A stretch of 64,000 nucleotides of DNA from Rhodococcus sp. UNC23MFCrub1.1 (GTDB lineage: Bacteria; Actinomycetota; Actinomycetes; Mycobacteriales; Mycobacteriaceae), in the NCBI RefSeq assembly GCF_000686025.1, contig NZ_JMLQ01000001.1, positions 496,001 through 560,000 of the forward strand. The letters run 5' to 3'. Made by a program: the position numbers and the translations under genes. Shown here one piece after another: positions 37,129 to 44,896 of this stretch (its first letter is position 1; each line of letters opens with the position of its first letter). Below the pieces are notes generated by a model, which was given only the letters and a program-made list of their open reading frames with translations, was not told the origin of the DNA and searched no databases.

Positions 37129-38007
37129 TCAGCGCAGCAGTCGGGAGAAGTAGTCGTTGGCCGCCTGCATGGTCATCTCGTAGGGGCGCGCGAACTTGCG
37201 CGACACCCAGTACCCCACCCGGATGTCGTTGCTCGAGTATACGAGGAAGTGCCGCTTCGCCATCCCGGTCAGGATCTTCTCCGCGACCACCTCGGGCGAC
37301 ACGGCGTGGGCCTCGAAGCGTGCGGTCAGCTTTCTCACGCGTGGGTCGTCGCGATCCACGCCGGCGATGTCCACCGTCTCGACGAGCGGTGTCCGCACCG
37401 CCCCGGGGACCACGAGCGAGACGTCGATGCCGTGCCGGGCGAGGTCGTAGCGCAACACCTCGGACATGCCGCGCACGCCGAACTTGCTGGCGCTGTACGC
37501 CGCGTGCCACGGATACGCGAGCAGGCCGGCCGACGACGACACGTTGACCAGGTATCCACCGCGACCCGCCGCGATCATCGGGGGAACGAAGCACTGGGTG
37601 ACGTGGATCGGGCCCATCAGGTTGATGTCGATCAGCGCCTTCCACGTCTCGTGGGCCATGTTCTCGACGGTGCCCCACGCGGAGATCCCGGCCACGTTCA
37701 TGACGACGTCGACGCTCCCCACCTCGGCGTGCACGGCGTCCGCGAACGAGGCGACGGCGTCGTGGTCGGAGACGTCGAACGCACGCGAGGCGACGACGCT
37801 GCCGCCGTTCTCGGCGATGGTGGCGGCCGTGGCCGCCAGTCCCGCCTCCGCGATGTCCGTGACGACCAGCCGCGCCCCACGCCGCGCGGCCTCGATCGCC
37901 GTGGCGCGACCGATGCCGCTGGCGGCGCCGGTGACCAGCACGATCGCCCCGCGCAGGTCGGTCCACGACCGTCGCGGACGTCTCCCTCTCAGCCTGCTCT
38001 GCACCAT
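37129..38007 (-). CDS. SDR family oxidoreductase
   Basis: This 292-residue classical short-chain dehydrogenase/reductase has the NAD(P) motif TGAASGIG (about residue 27), NVAG in the core, and the catalytic Ser plus YSASK pair (Ser in VNVSSSAG; Tyr/Lys in AAYSASKFG). The acidic residue after strand 2 (VVTDIAEAG) suggests NAD preference. A C-terminal extension of about 45 residues ([14 protein letters not shown]) could contact membrane or substrate. The ATG at 38007 follows GGGAG at 7 nt. Mycobacteria have many such enzymes in lipid metabolism; the substrate is unknown. Confidence 0.9.
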   Translation of the reverse strand: MVQSRLRGRRPRRSWTDLRGAIVLVTGAASGIGRATAIEAARRGARLVVTDIAEAGLAATAATIAENGGSVVASRAFDVSDHDAVASFADAVHAEVGSVDVVMNVAGISAWGTVENMAHETWKALIDINLMGPIHVTQCFVPPMIAAGRGGYLVNVSSSAGLLAYPWHAAYSASKFGVRGMSEVLRYDLARHGIDVSLVVPGAVRTPLVETVDIAGVDRDDPRVRKLTARFEAHAVSPEVVAEKILTGMAKRHFLVYSSNDIRVGYWVSRKFARPYEMTMQAANDYFSRLLR

Positions 38008-38115
38008 CGCGTCGCACTCCCCCCTCGCCGGCCTGCTGTGGTGCCCGACACTACCGGTCGAGTGTGCGCGCTCCGACTTGTCAGAGGCCCGACGACCGGC
38101 GCAAAATCTGCCACC

Positions 38116-38715
38116 ATGGCGTTGATCTCGAAGGGCTTCGTGGGCCGCCGGCGCGGCGACGACGGTCGGACTCCCCCCGGCCAGTACCTGACCAACGATT
38201 TCCCGGTTCTCGCCATCGGGCCCGCGCCCGTGGTCGCGACCGACACGTGGTCGTTCTCCATCACGTCCGAGACCGGTGAGACCCGGACCTGGACGTGGGA
38301 CGAGGTGGCCGCGCTGCCGCACGAGACCCCGACGGTCGACATCCACTGCGTCACCAAGTGGTCGAAGCTCGACACCAACTGGAACGGCGTGAGTCTCGAC
38401 GTGCTGCTGGACGGTCTCGACACCGAGGCCGGATACGTCGTCGTGCATGGCTTCGACGGATACACCACCAATCTGCTCTTCGAGGACCTGCGAGACGGGA
38501 AGGCCTGGCTGGTCACCGAGTTCGACGGAGAGCCGCTCGCACGCGAACACGGCGGTCCCGCACGGCTTCTCGTGCCGCACCTGTATTTCTGGAAGTCGGC
38601 GAAGTGGGTCTCGCGCATCGAGCTCACCGAGGAGAACGAACAGGGATTCTGGGAGCGCGGCGGCTATCACGACTACGGCGACCCGTGGCGCGAGCAGCGA
38701 TACCAAGGCGACTGA
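38116..38715 (+). CDS. Sulfite-oxidase-like molybdopterin oxidoreductase
   Basis: This 199-residue protein contains the oxidoreductase molybdopterin-binding domain seen in YedY/MsrP and sulfite oxidases, without the dimerisation domain. Cys78 in VDIHCVTKWSKLD is the likely molybdenum ligand, and HGFDGYTTNL and LVPHLYFWKSAKWVSRIEL are conserved in this family. There is no Tat signal, so it is probably cytosolic, unlike MsrP. It is followed after one base by a flavin reductase gene, which is likely its electron partner. The natural substrate is unknown. Confidence 0.9.
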   Translation: MALISKGFVGRRRGDDGRTPPGQYLTNDFPVLAIGPAPVVATDTWSFSITSETGETRTWTWDEVAALPHETPTVDIHCVTKWSKLDTNWNGVSLDVLLDGLDTEAGYVVVHGFDGYTTNLLFEDLRDGKAWLVTEFDGEPLAREHGGPARLLVPHLYFWKSAKWVSRIELTEENEQGFWERGGYHDYGDPWREQRYQGD

Positions 38716-38716
38716 C

Positions 38717-39487
38717 GTGACCACCGGAGCCACCGCCGGGGTCGGGGCCCGGCCCTGGCTCGTCGCGAGGGTGCTCGAGTTGCGGCGCGAGACACCGACC
38801 GCCTCGACGCTGGTGCTCGACGTCGACGGCTGGCCGGGACATCTCGCCGGACAGCACGTGGACGTGAAGCTGACCGCCGAGGACGGGTACAGCGCGCAGC
38901 GCAGCTACTCCCTCGCCTCCGCACCGGACGGCACGTCGCGCATCGAGATCGCCGTGCAGAACGTCTCCGACGGCGAGGTGTCCCCCTACCTCGTCGGCGC
39001 CGTCGAGGTGGGCGACCGGTTCGAGATCCGCGGACCCGTCGGCCGGTGGTTCGTCTGGCGGCCGTCGGCACCCACCGAGACCCCGTCACCGCCTGTCCTG
39101 CTGGTGGGCGGCGGCTCGGGCATCGTTCCGCTCCGCGCGATGGTCCGCGCGCAGGCCGCGGCGGGATCGAGCGGCGGCCGGGTGCCGTTCCGCGTGCTCT
39201 ACTCGGTCCGTGAACCGGCGGAGGTGTACTTCGCCGACGAGTGGGCGCATCCGCCCGCGGGAGTCGACGTCACCACGCTCTACACGCGGCGCGCCCCCAC
39301 CGGCTCCCGCAGGCCGCTCGGCCGCATCACGATCGAGGATCTCGACGCGCACGGGTGGCCCGCCGAGTTCGAGCCGCGGTGCTACATCTGCGGGCCCACG
39401 AGCTTCGTCGACACGGTCGCGGACATGCTGGTCGAGCGAGGACATGCACCGGCGAACATTCGCACGGAGCGCTTCGGACCCAGCTGA
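38717..39487 (+). CDS. FAD/NAD(P)-binding oxidoreductase (ferredoxin-reductase fold)
   Basis: This 256-residue reductase has an FAD-binding barrel (RSYSLAS motif that contacts FAD, about residue 63), a C-terminal NAD(P) domain (GGGSGIVPLRAM) and the terminal CGPTSFVDTVADML motif. There is no [2Fe-2S] domain, so it would pass electrons directly to its partner. GTG 38717 lies one base after the stop of the molybdenum enzyme gene, so the two are translationally linked. I infer a soluble NAD(P)H-FAD-Mo electron chain. Confidence 0.9.
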   Translation: MTTGATAGVGARPWLVARVLELRRETPTASTLVLDVDGWPGHLAGQHVDVKLTAEDGYSAQRSYSLASAPDGTSRIEIAVQNVSDGEVSPYLVGAVEVGDRFEIRGPVGRWFVWRPSAPTETPSPPVLLVGGGSGIVPLRAMVRAQAAAGSSGGRVPFRVLYSVREPAEVYFADEWAHPPAGVDVTTLYTRRAPTGSRRPLGRITIEDLDAHGWPAEFEPRCYICGPTSFVDTVADMLVERGHAPANIRTERFGPS

Positions 39488-39510
39488 CAACCGTCCCCGC
39501 CCGGCCGAGT

Positions 39511-39693
39511 TCAGAGGCGCGTGGTCATCTCGTCCTGGTAGTCGCGGACAGTGCGTTCGATGCGTGCGGCATCGTCGGCGTCACCGCGTTTCCGAGCGTC
39601 GTACGCGCGTGACTGCAGCACGCGGATGGCCTTGCGCAGCTCGTTGTCGGACATGCGGCGGTCGGTGCGTTCGCGCGTGGCGATGTCTTCCAT
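39511..39693 (-). CDS. Small helical hypothetical protein
   Basis: This 60-residue charged protein (Arg, Asp, Glu-rich) is predicted to be mostly helical. It has a credible ribosome site GGGAGAG seven or so bases before ATG 39693 and normal GC3. No domain is recognised. Its gene is convergent with the flavin reductase gene and lies downstream of the TetR regulator on the same strand, after a hairpin. Confidence 0.6.
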   Translation of the reverse strand: MEDIATRERTDRRMSDNELRKAIRVLQSRAYDARKRGDADDAARIERTVRDYQDEMTTRL

Positions 39694-39722
39694 GGGTCTC
39701 TCCCGACGTCACTCGTGCGGTC

Positions 39723-39743
39723 GACACACGAAAGCCGTGTGTC
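39723..39743. terminator. Hairpin between the TetR gene and the 60-residue protein gene
   Basis: GACACACG-AAAGC-CGTGTGTC is a perfect 8-bp stem with a 5-nt loop, 35 bp after the TetR stop. It may terminate the TetR transcript, but it has no T tract and could equally be an operator for the small gene. Confidence 0.4.
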
Positions 39744-39778
39744 TCACGTCACAGTGTGCGCCGGGAGAGCGCCGAACG

Positions 39779-40474
39779 CTAGTGGTTGCTGGAGACGCCG
39801 GTGTCGCTGGTGGCGTCGGCACCCGAGCGATCGCGTACGAAGCTGGAGAGGCTTCGCGAGGCGAACTCGCGGAAGTACGGGAGCTTCGCCGGAGGCACGA
39901 GCGAGGGCAGGATGGTGTGCCAGACCTGCTCCATGCGCACGGCGGCACCGTCGAGGCGCGCAGTGCCCTCGGCGACCATCAGCACGCCACTGAGCATCTC
40001 CGAGACCAGGCAGGACGCGGTCTCGGCGTCCAGCGAGTCGATGACGTCACCGTGCTCGATGGCACGCTCGAAGAGGTGCGAGAAGATGTTCTGCCACGTA
40101 CCGAAGACGCTCCCCCGCGTGGGGTCCGGTGCGTCCACCTCGAGCTGCAGGCGGTACATGATGCGCACCAGGTTGTCGGTATTGGCAAGGTCGAGAACGG
40201 AATACGTGATCCCGATGACGGATTCCAGTGCGGGAGAACGGCTGTCGACCATTCCGGTGCAGGCGGCCGCGACACGCTCACGACCCTCGTCGACGAGCGC
40301 GCGCGCCAGCTCTTCCTTGGAGGCGAAGTGGAAGTACAGCGCGCCCTTGGTCACACCCGACTCCGCCGAGACCTGGCTCAGGGTCGCCGTGGCGTGGCCG
40401 ACCCGCAGGAACAGATCGGCGGCAGCCCGCAGGGCCGCGGACCGCGTTGCCTCTGCACGTAATTGCCTGACCAT
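39779..40474 (-). CDS. TetR family regulator resembling gamma-butyrolactone receptors
   Basis: This 231-residue TetR protein has an N-terminal helix-turn-helix (about 8-55) with TLSQVSAESGVTKGALYFHFASKEELARALVDEG. That wording is especially close to the ScbR/ArpA class of gamma-butyrolactone autoregulator receptors. The C-terminal ligand domain has a conserved-looking Trp (GTWQNIFSHLF). Rhodococci are known to make gamma-butyrolactones in at least one species. A perfect 7-bp dyad lies upstream, as expected for autoregulation. No butyrolactone synthase (AfsA-like) gene is in the window, so the ligand is unproven. Confidence 0.88.
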   Translation of the reverse strand: MVRQLRAEATRSAALRAAADLFLRVGHATATLSQVSAESGVTKGALYFHFASKEELARALVDEGRERVAAACTGMVDSRSPALESVIGITYSVLDLANTDNLVRIMYRLQLEVDAPDPTRGSVFGTWQNIFSHLFERAIEHGDVIDSLDAETASCLVSEMLSGVLMVAEGTARLDGAAVRMEQVWHTILPSLVPPAKLPYFREFASRSLSSFVRDRSGADATSDTGVSSNH

Positions 40475-40524
40475 TGTTACTCCCCACTAGTCACGCGCGT
40501 TCGGACCGGTGCTCCGAACCGCCG

Positions 40525-40546
40525 GTGTGAATCCCGTGTCACACCC
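40525..40546. promoter_or_regulatory. Candidate TetR operator
   Basis: GGTGTGA-N8-TCACACC is a perfect 7-bp inverted repeat spanning 22 bp, about 50 bp upstream of the TetR start. Size and position fit a TetR autoregulatory site. The rest of the 267-bp spacer (40475-40741) holds no gene; a second weaker dyad lies at 40673-40701. Confidence 0.5.
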
Positions 40547-40741
40547 TTCTACTGCGCGTGATCATGATAGGCACAGGTTGGACTCGAACACCGCCACAGA
40601 AATGCACTCGAGACAAAATCACAATGACGACCAGCGCTCGAGCGAGTCCAGGCACCGCTCCGACTGCTTCTACTCGTCGGTAGGTTCTTTATCTCGACGA
40701 GAGCCGACTTCTCGTCCGCCGGCACCGGACGTCGGCGCACG

Positions 40742-41179
40742 TCATTGCAGCGAGACGGCGACGAAGATCTCGACGTTCCCGTCGGCTGAGAGGCACTCGA
40801 ACTCCACCCCGCCGGCGCGCACGATCGAGCCGTCGGCGATGGCCTCCTCGGCCTGCGCCCACGCGTCCTCCGCCCGGTCGGGCAGCGTCATCGACGGCGT
40901 GAAGACCGCGAACGCTCCCGACGGAACCGTGACGAAGACGTCGCCGATCGGCACGTCGTCGACGTTCCCACGAGGTACGCCGACGACGACGTTGCAGACA
41001 CCACGCTGATCCGGGACGTAGACGGTGTAGACGTCGGCGTCCTCCGGTTCACGTTCGCGGATACGTTCACGCAGGAACACGACGAGATCGCTGGCGCTGC
41101 CCTCGGGTCCGGGATCGACACCGGGCACGACCAGTCCGCCGAACACCATGCTCGGACGTGCCACGAGACGGAACGTCAT
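40742..41179 (-). CDS. GyrI-like / effector-binding domain protein (1)
   Basis: This 145-residue stand-alone protein resembles the GyrI-like small-molecule-binding domain found at the end of AraC/MerR activators (VGVPRGNVDDVPIGDVFVTVPSGAFAVF). It has no DNA-binding domain. It overlaps the upstream related gene by 4 bp (ATGA), so the two are translationally coupled and could form a hetero-oligomer. The TetR gene lies downstream on the same strand. Stand-alone GyrI proteins include ligand sequestering and hydrolytic members; the ligand is unknown here. Confidence 0.7.
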   Translation of the reverse strand: MTFRLVARPSMVFGGLVVPGVDPGPEGSASDLVVFLRERIREREPEDADVYTVYVPDQRGVCNVVVGVPRGNVDDVPIGDVFVTVPSGAFAVFTPSMTLPDRAEDAWAQAEEAIADGSIVRAGGVEFECLSADGNVEIFVAVSLQ

Positions 41180-41643
41180 CCCGCACCGCCGACGCCCCGC
41201 GAGCCGGGCGTCGCGACCGGAACGTACATCTCGATCTTGTACGCGTGGGGATACACCTCGAACTCACCGGTGAAGGCGCGAGTGAAGGACCCCATCTCCT
41301 CCGCGTGGGTGATCTCGTTCCACAGCGTCGTCAGGACCTGCGGAAAATTGCCGACTGCTGAGAATTTCGCATAGCGACCCGCCGGCACACGCGCCACGAT
41401 GTGCCCGCGGCGCACGTCACCGTCCGCGACGCGGTACCCGACGATCTGCGTGCTGTAGGACCCGATCGCGGGAACGAAGTCGGTGTAGATCGACCCGAGC
41501 GGTTCACCGATGTCCTGGTTCAGGATTCCGGACCACGCACGTTCGAGATTGGTGTCGTAGAGAGAGCCCAACGCCCGTTTCGGGCTACGCACAGGGAGAC
41601 CCGCAACCCACGTTTCCGCGAGGTCGACGAATTCGATGGTCAT
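41176..41643 (-). CDS. GyrI-like / effector-binding domain protein (2)
   Basis: This 155-residue protein shows a fuller effector-binding pattern: EFVDLAETWVAGLPVRSP at the N-terminus, YSTQIVGYRVADG, and HIVARVPAGRYAKFSAVG near the centre, ending EVYPHAYKIEMYVPV. ATG 41643 follows GGGAG; the extension to 41751 has no site. It is the first gene of the coupled pair. The central conserved Glu of the GyrI pocket is probably in the EFEVYPH segment. No DNA-binding region is present. Confidence 0.75.
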   Translation of the reverse strand: MTIEFVDLAETWVAGLPVRSPKRALGSLYDTNLERAWSGILNQDIGEPLGSIYTDFVPAIGSYSTQIVGYRVADGDVRRGHIVARVPAGRYAKFSAVGNFPQVLTTLWNEITHAEEMGSFTRAFTGEFEVYPHAYKIEMYVPVATPGSRGVGGAG

Positions 41644-41778
41644 GACGGGCTCCCGTGCAACGGCTTCGATGTCCGCGTGGTGGTCACTGACATTCCGGCG
41701 GACCGGCACTCGCGACCCCGCCCGGAGAAGTGCCCACCCGCCGTATACCACGACGCGCCCTCACCATACAGTGCCGCG

Positions 41779-42750
41779 TCAGGGGAGAACGGACACCCCG
41801 TGAGATCCGTCCATTCCTGCCGAGGCCGGCAACGCCTCCACGGGCGGCGGTGCATCGGATCGCCACTGCACCACGGCGGCTCCCGTCAGAATTGCTGCAC
41901 CACCTGCGATTTGAGTGAGAGACACTGTCTCGCCGAGCAGGAGCCACGCCGCAACCACCGCGCACAGCACCTCGACCAGCGCGATCACCGATGCGGTCGA
42001 TGCCCCGAGAGCGCGGGACGCCATGATCCCGAAAACGTACGCGACGGCTGCGGAGACCAGGGCGAGCACTGCGACGGCAGTCCACCACGGCCACGCCCGG
42101 CCGTCGAGAGCGACGTCGTTCGTCGACACCTGCAACGGAACCATTCCCAGCATTCCGGCGACGCCGACCACAATGGCGCCCACCGCCAGTCCGGCGGCCG
42201 AGAGAACCAACGGATCGACGGCGTCGCCCTGTTTCGCGGACACCACGAAGTAGAACGCGAGACACACGGCGGCGGACAGTCCCCAGAGCACGCCGACAGG
42301 ATCGAACACGGCGCCGTCGAACACGTCGAGCACGACCAGCGCACCGCCGAGCGCGAGTGCGACACCCGCCATCGTCGTCGGGCGGGGGCGCCGCCGGGTG
42401 GTGATCCAGATCCAGCCGATCACCAGGACCGGCCCGAGGTACTCGAGCATGAGTGCGACACCCACCGAGAGGTGTTGGATCGCATTGAAGAAGCAGACCT
42501 GGGCTCCTGCCACCGCGACGACGCCGTACGCGACGACGGTGACGGGAGCCGAGAGCACCCCGCGGAGTGCGCCGCGGCGCAGCAGGACGACGACGGGCAG
42601 GAGGATCACCGCACCGCCCACGATGCGAGCGAGCACCGCGGACTCGGGCGACCACCCGGTGTCGGTGAGCGCCTTCGCGAACGGGCCCGACATTCCGAAC
42701 GCGATCGCGGAGGTCACGGCGAACGCGACACCGGAACGGGAGGACACCAT
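41779..42750 (-). CDS. EamA/DMT family transporter (RhtA-like exporter)
   Basis: This ten-helix drug/metabolite transporter has two EamA repeats: VAFAVTSAIAFGMSGPFAKAL in the first helix and the GLSAAVCLAFYFVVSAKQGD start of the second repeat. RhtA-type members export amino acids such as threonine. ATG 42750 (323 residues) is preferred, because AAAGGG lies 6 nt upstream and the first helix follows at once; ATG 42801 would add 17 residues. It is divergent from the CGNR regulator gene across a perfect 10-bp dyad. Confidence 0.9.
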   Translation of the reverse strand: MVSSRSGVAFAVTSAIAFGMSGPFAKALTDTGWSPESAVLARIVGGAVILLPVVVLLRRGALRGVLSAPVTVVAYGVVAVAGAQVCFFNAIQHLSVGVALMLEYLGPVLVIGWIWITTRRRPRPTTMAGVALALGGALVVLDVFDGAVFDPVGVLWGLSAAVCLAFYFVVSAKQGDAVDPLVLSAAGLAVGAIVVGVAGMLGMVPLQVSTNDVALDGRAWPWWTAVAVLALVSAAVAYVFGIMASRALGASTASVIALVEVLCAVVAAWLLLGETVSLTQIAGGAAILTGAAVVQWRSDAPPPVEALPASAGMDGSHGVSVLP

Positions 42751-42800
42751 GAGCGGCCCTTTCGAGGATCCGGCCACACCGCCGGGTACGTCGCCCGTCA

Positions 42801-42833
42801 TGTCATGACCGTAACTGTAGATTGGTCATGACA
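42801..42833. promoter_or_regulatory. Perfect dyad between eamA and CGNR regulator genes
   Basis: TGTCATGACC (42801-42810) and GGTCATGACA (42824-42833) form a perfect 10-bp inverted repeat with a 13-nt spacer. The spacer contains TAGATT (42818-42823), a -10-like box for the plus strand, and TACAGT on the minus strand. The 23-bp centre-to-centre spacing is about two helical turns. It is a strong candidate operator for control of both genes. Confidence 0.6.
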
Positions 42834-42860
42834 CTAGAGACCCGGAAGGTCAGGAGTCAA

Positions 42861-43403
42861 ATGCTTTTTGCTCATGACACACGCACCGCCCTCGTCTGGG
42901 CGGCGGCGCTGATCAACACCGCCGCGAACGGCGAGGACCACCTCCCTGACGTGAGCACCCTGTCGTCGATGCTCGACGAGCACGAGTGGACGGGGCGCCG
43001 CGACGGCACACAGGAGGAACTCGACGCCGTGCGGGCCCTGCGCCCGGCCTGGCGGGCGCTGTGGGAGACGGGCGAACCCGACGCCGTCGTACCCGTCGTC
43101 AACGCGATGCTGGCCGCATCCGACGCCCGGCCGTACCTCACCCGCCACGGCGACTGGGGCTGGCACATGCACGTCAGCGACGACGACGCGCCCCTCGCCG
43201 ATCGCATGACGGCCGAGACCGCCGTCGCCCTCGCCGACATGGTGCGGTCGGACGAGCTCGAGCGGCTCCGCCTGTGCGACGCACCGGACTGCGACGCGGT
43301 GCTCGTCGACCTCTCCCGCAACCGATCGAGGCGGTACTGCGACACCGGAAACTGCGGCAACCGCGCCAACGTCGCCGCGTACCGGGCCCGCAAGAAGATC
43401 TGA
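42861..43403 (+). CDS. CGNR zinc-finger (ABATE domain) regulator
   Basis: This 180-residue putative stress-induced regulator has an N-terminal ABATE domain (FAHDTRTALVWAAALINTA...) and a C-terminal CGNR zinc finger (LCDAPDCDAVLVDLSRN then RYCDTGNCGNRANVAAYR). The four Cys would bind zinc and the CGNR end is proposed to bind DNA. ATG 42861 follows AGGAG at 4-nt spacing and begins in the usual way for this family. It is probably the regulator of the divergent exporter gene. Confidence 0.9.
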   Translation: MLFAHDTRTALVWAAALINTAANGEDHLPDVSTLSSMLDEHEWTGRRDGTQEELDAVRALRPAWRALWETGEPDAVVPVVNAMLAASDARPYLTRHGDWGWHMHVSDDDAPLADRMTAETAVALADMVRSDELERLRLCDAPDCDAVLVDLSRNRSRRYCDTGNCGNRANVAAYRARKKI

Positions 43404-43521
43404 CGACGGCTGGTCCTGGTGAACCGATATTCGCACAATTCCTGATCAGCTGAAGGTATTCCGTGGTCACCGGACCAGCCACTGGTAGCCACCCCGCTCA
43501 ATAACGGTGGTTCGCGCCATC

Positions 43522-43536
43522 TGTTGTCGCACAACA
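43522..43536. promoter_or_regulatory. Palindrome TGTTGT-CGC-ACAACA
   Basis: A perfect 15-bp palindrome lies 130 bp upstream of the aminotransferase start. Its core TTGT-CGC-ACAA fits the TNGTNNNACNA pattern of FadR-subfamily GntR operators. No such regulator gene is adjacent. Confidence 0.45.
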
Positions 43537-43550
43537 TCATACGACTCATC

Positions 43551-43586
43551 GGTGGCTTTGACGCCACCTGCAGCCGGGGTTACCGT
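43551..43586 (+). promoter_or_regulatory. Promoter of the aminotransferase operon
   Basis: TTGACG (43558-43563) and TACCGT (43581-43586) are spaced by 17 bp, a canonical sigma-A-like arrangement. The -35 box lies within a second dyad GGTGGC-N6-GCCACC (43551-43568), so repression by overlap is plausible. Confidence 0.55.
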
Positions 43587-43651
43587 CGGTGATCGCGGCG
43601 GCCCGCCGGGCCGCACGCCTCATCGCTTCTCCTCGTCTCGGGAGCCACACC

Positions 43652-44896
43652 ATGTCGATCTCGACGTCCCTCGACGGGCGGGTGCAGAGCCACACCCGCG
43701 CGCATCTGTCCGAGTCTCGTGCACGCGTGGCCTCCATGCTGGGCGACATCGTCGAGGACCGCTCCCTCGGAGCCAGGCTGTGGTCGACCGACGACGTCGA
43801 GTACCTCAACTGTGGCGGGTACGGGACCCTCCTGCTCGGCGCCCGGCATCCCCGCGTCGTCGACGCGGTGATCGCCCAGCTCGGACGCCATCCCGTCTCC
43901 ACCCGCACCCTGCTCGAACCTCGGGTGGCCGAGGCCGCGGCGGCGCTGGCGGCCCGCCTGCCGGACTCGCTGTCGAAGGTCTACTTCGGCGCCTCCGGAA
44001 CCGAGGCCACCGAAGCCGCCGTCAAGATGGCCTGCAGCGCCGGCCACCATCGCCTGATCGGGGCGAGCCGCGGCTACCACGGCAAGACCCTCGGCGCGCT
44101 CGCCCTCACGGCGAATCCGTCGTATCAGAACCCGTTCCGTCGACTGTTCACCGCGGCGACCACAGTTCCGTACGGCGACGTCCAGGCACTGTCGGACGCA
44201 CTCGGCGACGACGCCTCCGACGCCTGCGTGGTCCTCGAACCCGTGCAGGGCGAGGGCGGGGTCGTGCTGCCGCCCCGCAACTACCTCGCGGTCGCCTCGG
44301 CACTGTGCCGTGAACGCGGAGCCCTCCTCGTGATCGACGAGATCATGACCGGGCTCGGACGCACCGGCCTGATGTGGGAGAGCGAGCGGGACGCCGTCGA
44401 CGCCGACATCGTCCTCGTGGGAAAGAGCCTGGGCGGCGGCGTGATTCCCGTGTCGGCCGCCGTCGCGACACCGCGCGCCTTTCGTGCCTTCGACATCGAC
44501 TTCGGCATCCACACGTCGACCTTCTCCGGTGCGCCGCTGGGGATGGCGGCCGCGTGCGCCGCGCTCGAGGTCATCGACGACGAGAAGCTGGTGGCGCGAT
44601 CCGCACGGACGGGCGGACGACTGCTCGACGAGTTGCGCATACTCACAGCGGATCTCGGGACCGTGGAGGTCCGCGGTCGAGGGTTGCTCATCGGGCTCGA
44701 CTTCGGCGACGCCGGCACCGCCGGCCGCTTCCTGCTCACGCTGCTCGACCGGCGCGTCGTGGCCAACCACTCCCTGAACGCCAGTCCCGTCGTGCGTTTC
44801 ACTCCCCCGGCCACGATGACCGAGGCGGACGTCGACTGGATGCTCACCGCCGTCGGCGACGCACTGCGCGAGACGTTCTCGAAAGGACACCGATGA
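43652..44896 (+). CDS. Class III PLP-dependent aminotransferase
   Basis: This 414-residue aminotransferase is related to ornithine/GABA/diamine transaminases. It has FGASGTEATEAAVKMA, YHGKTLGALALT, the DEIMTGLGRTG motif and the PLP Lys258 in LVGKSLGGG. ATG 43652 follows GGGAG at 7 nt. The next gene, a reductase, overlaps it by 4 bp (ATGA). Class III enzymes commonly make or use omega-amines or amino aldehydes; paired with a thioester-reductase-like protein it could aminate an aldehyde made by the partner. The substrate is unknown. Confidence 0.93.
   Translation: MSISTSLDGRVQSHTRAHLSESRARVASMLGDIVEDRSLGARLWSTDDVEYLNCGGYGTLLLGARHPRVVDAVIAQLGRHPVSTRTLLEPRVAEAAAALAARLPDSLSKVYFGASGTEATEAAVKMACSAGHHRLIGASRGYHGKTLGALALTANPSYQNPFRRLFTAATTVPYGDVQALSDALGDDASDACVVLEPVQGEGGVVLPPRNYLAVASALCRERGALLVIDEIMTGLGRTGLMWESERDAVDADIVLVGKSLGGGVIPVSAAVATPRAFRAFDIDFGIHTSTFSGAPLGMAAACAALEVIDDEKLVARSARTGGRLLDELRILTADLGTVEVRGRGLLIGLDFGDAGTAGRFLLTLLDRRVVANHSLNASPVVRFTPPATMTEADVDWMLTAVGDALRETFSKGHR

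Noticed and set aside
35852..38017. 721-codon arginine deiminase with a large N-terminal part
   Set aside because: The extra part is a shadow of the SDR gene; the ADI domain starts at 37066 with a leaderless -10 box.
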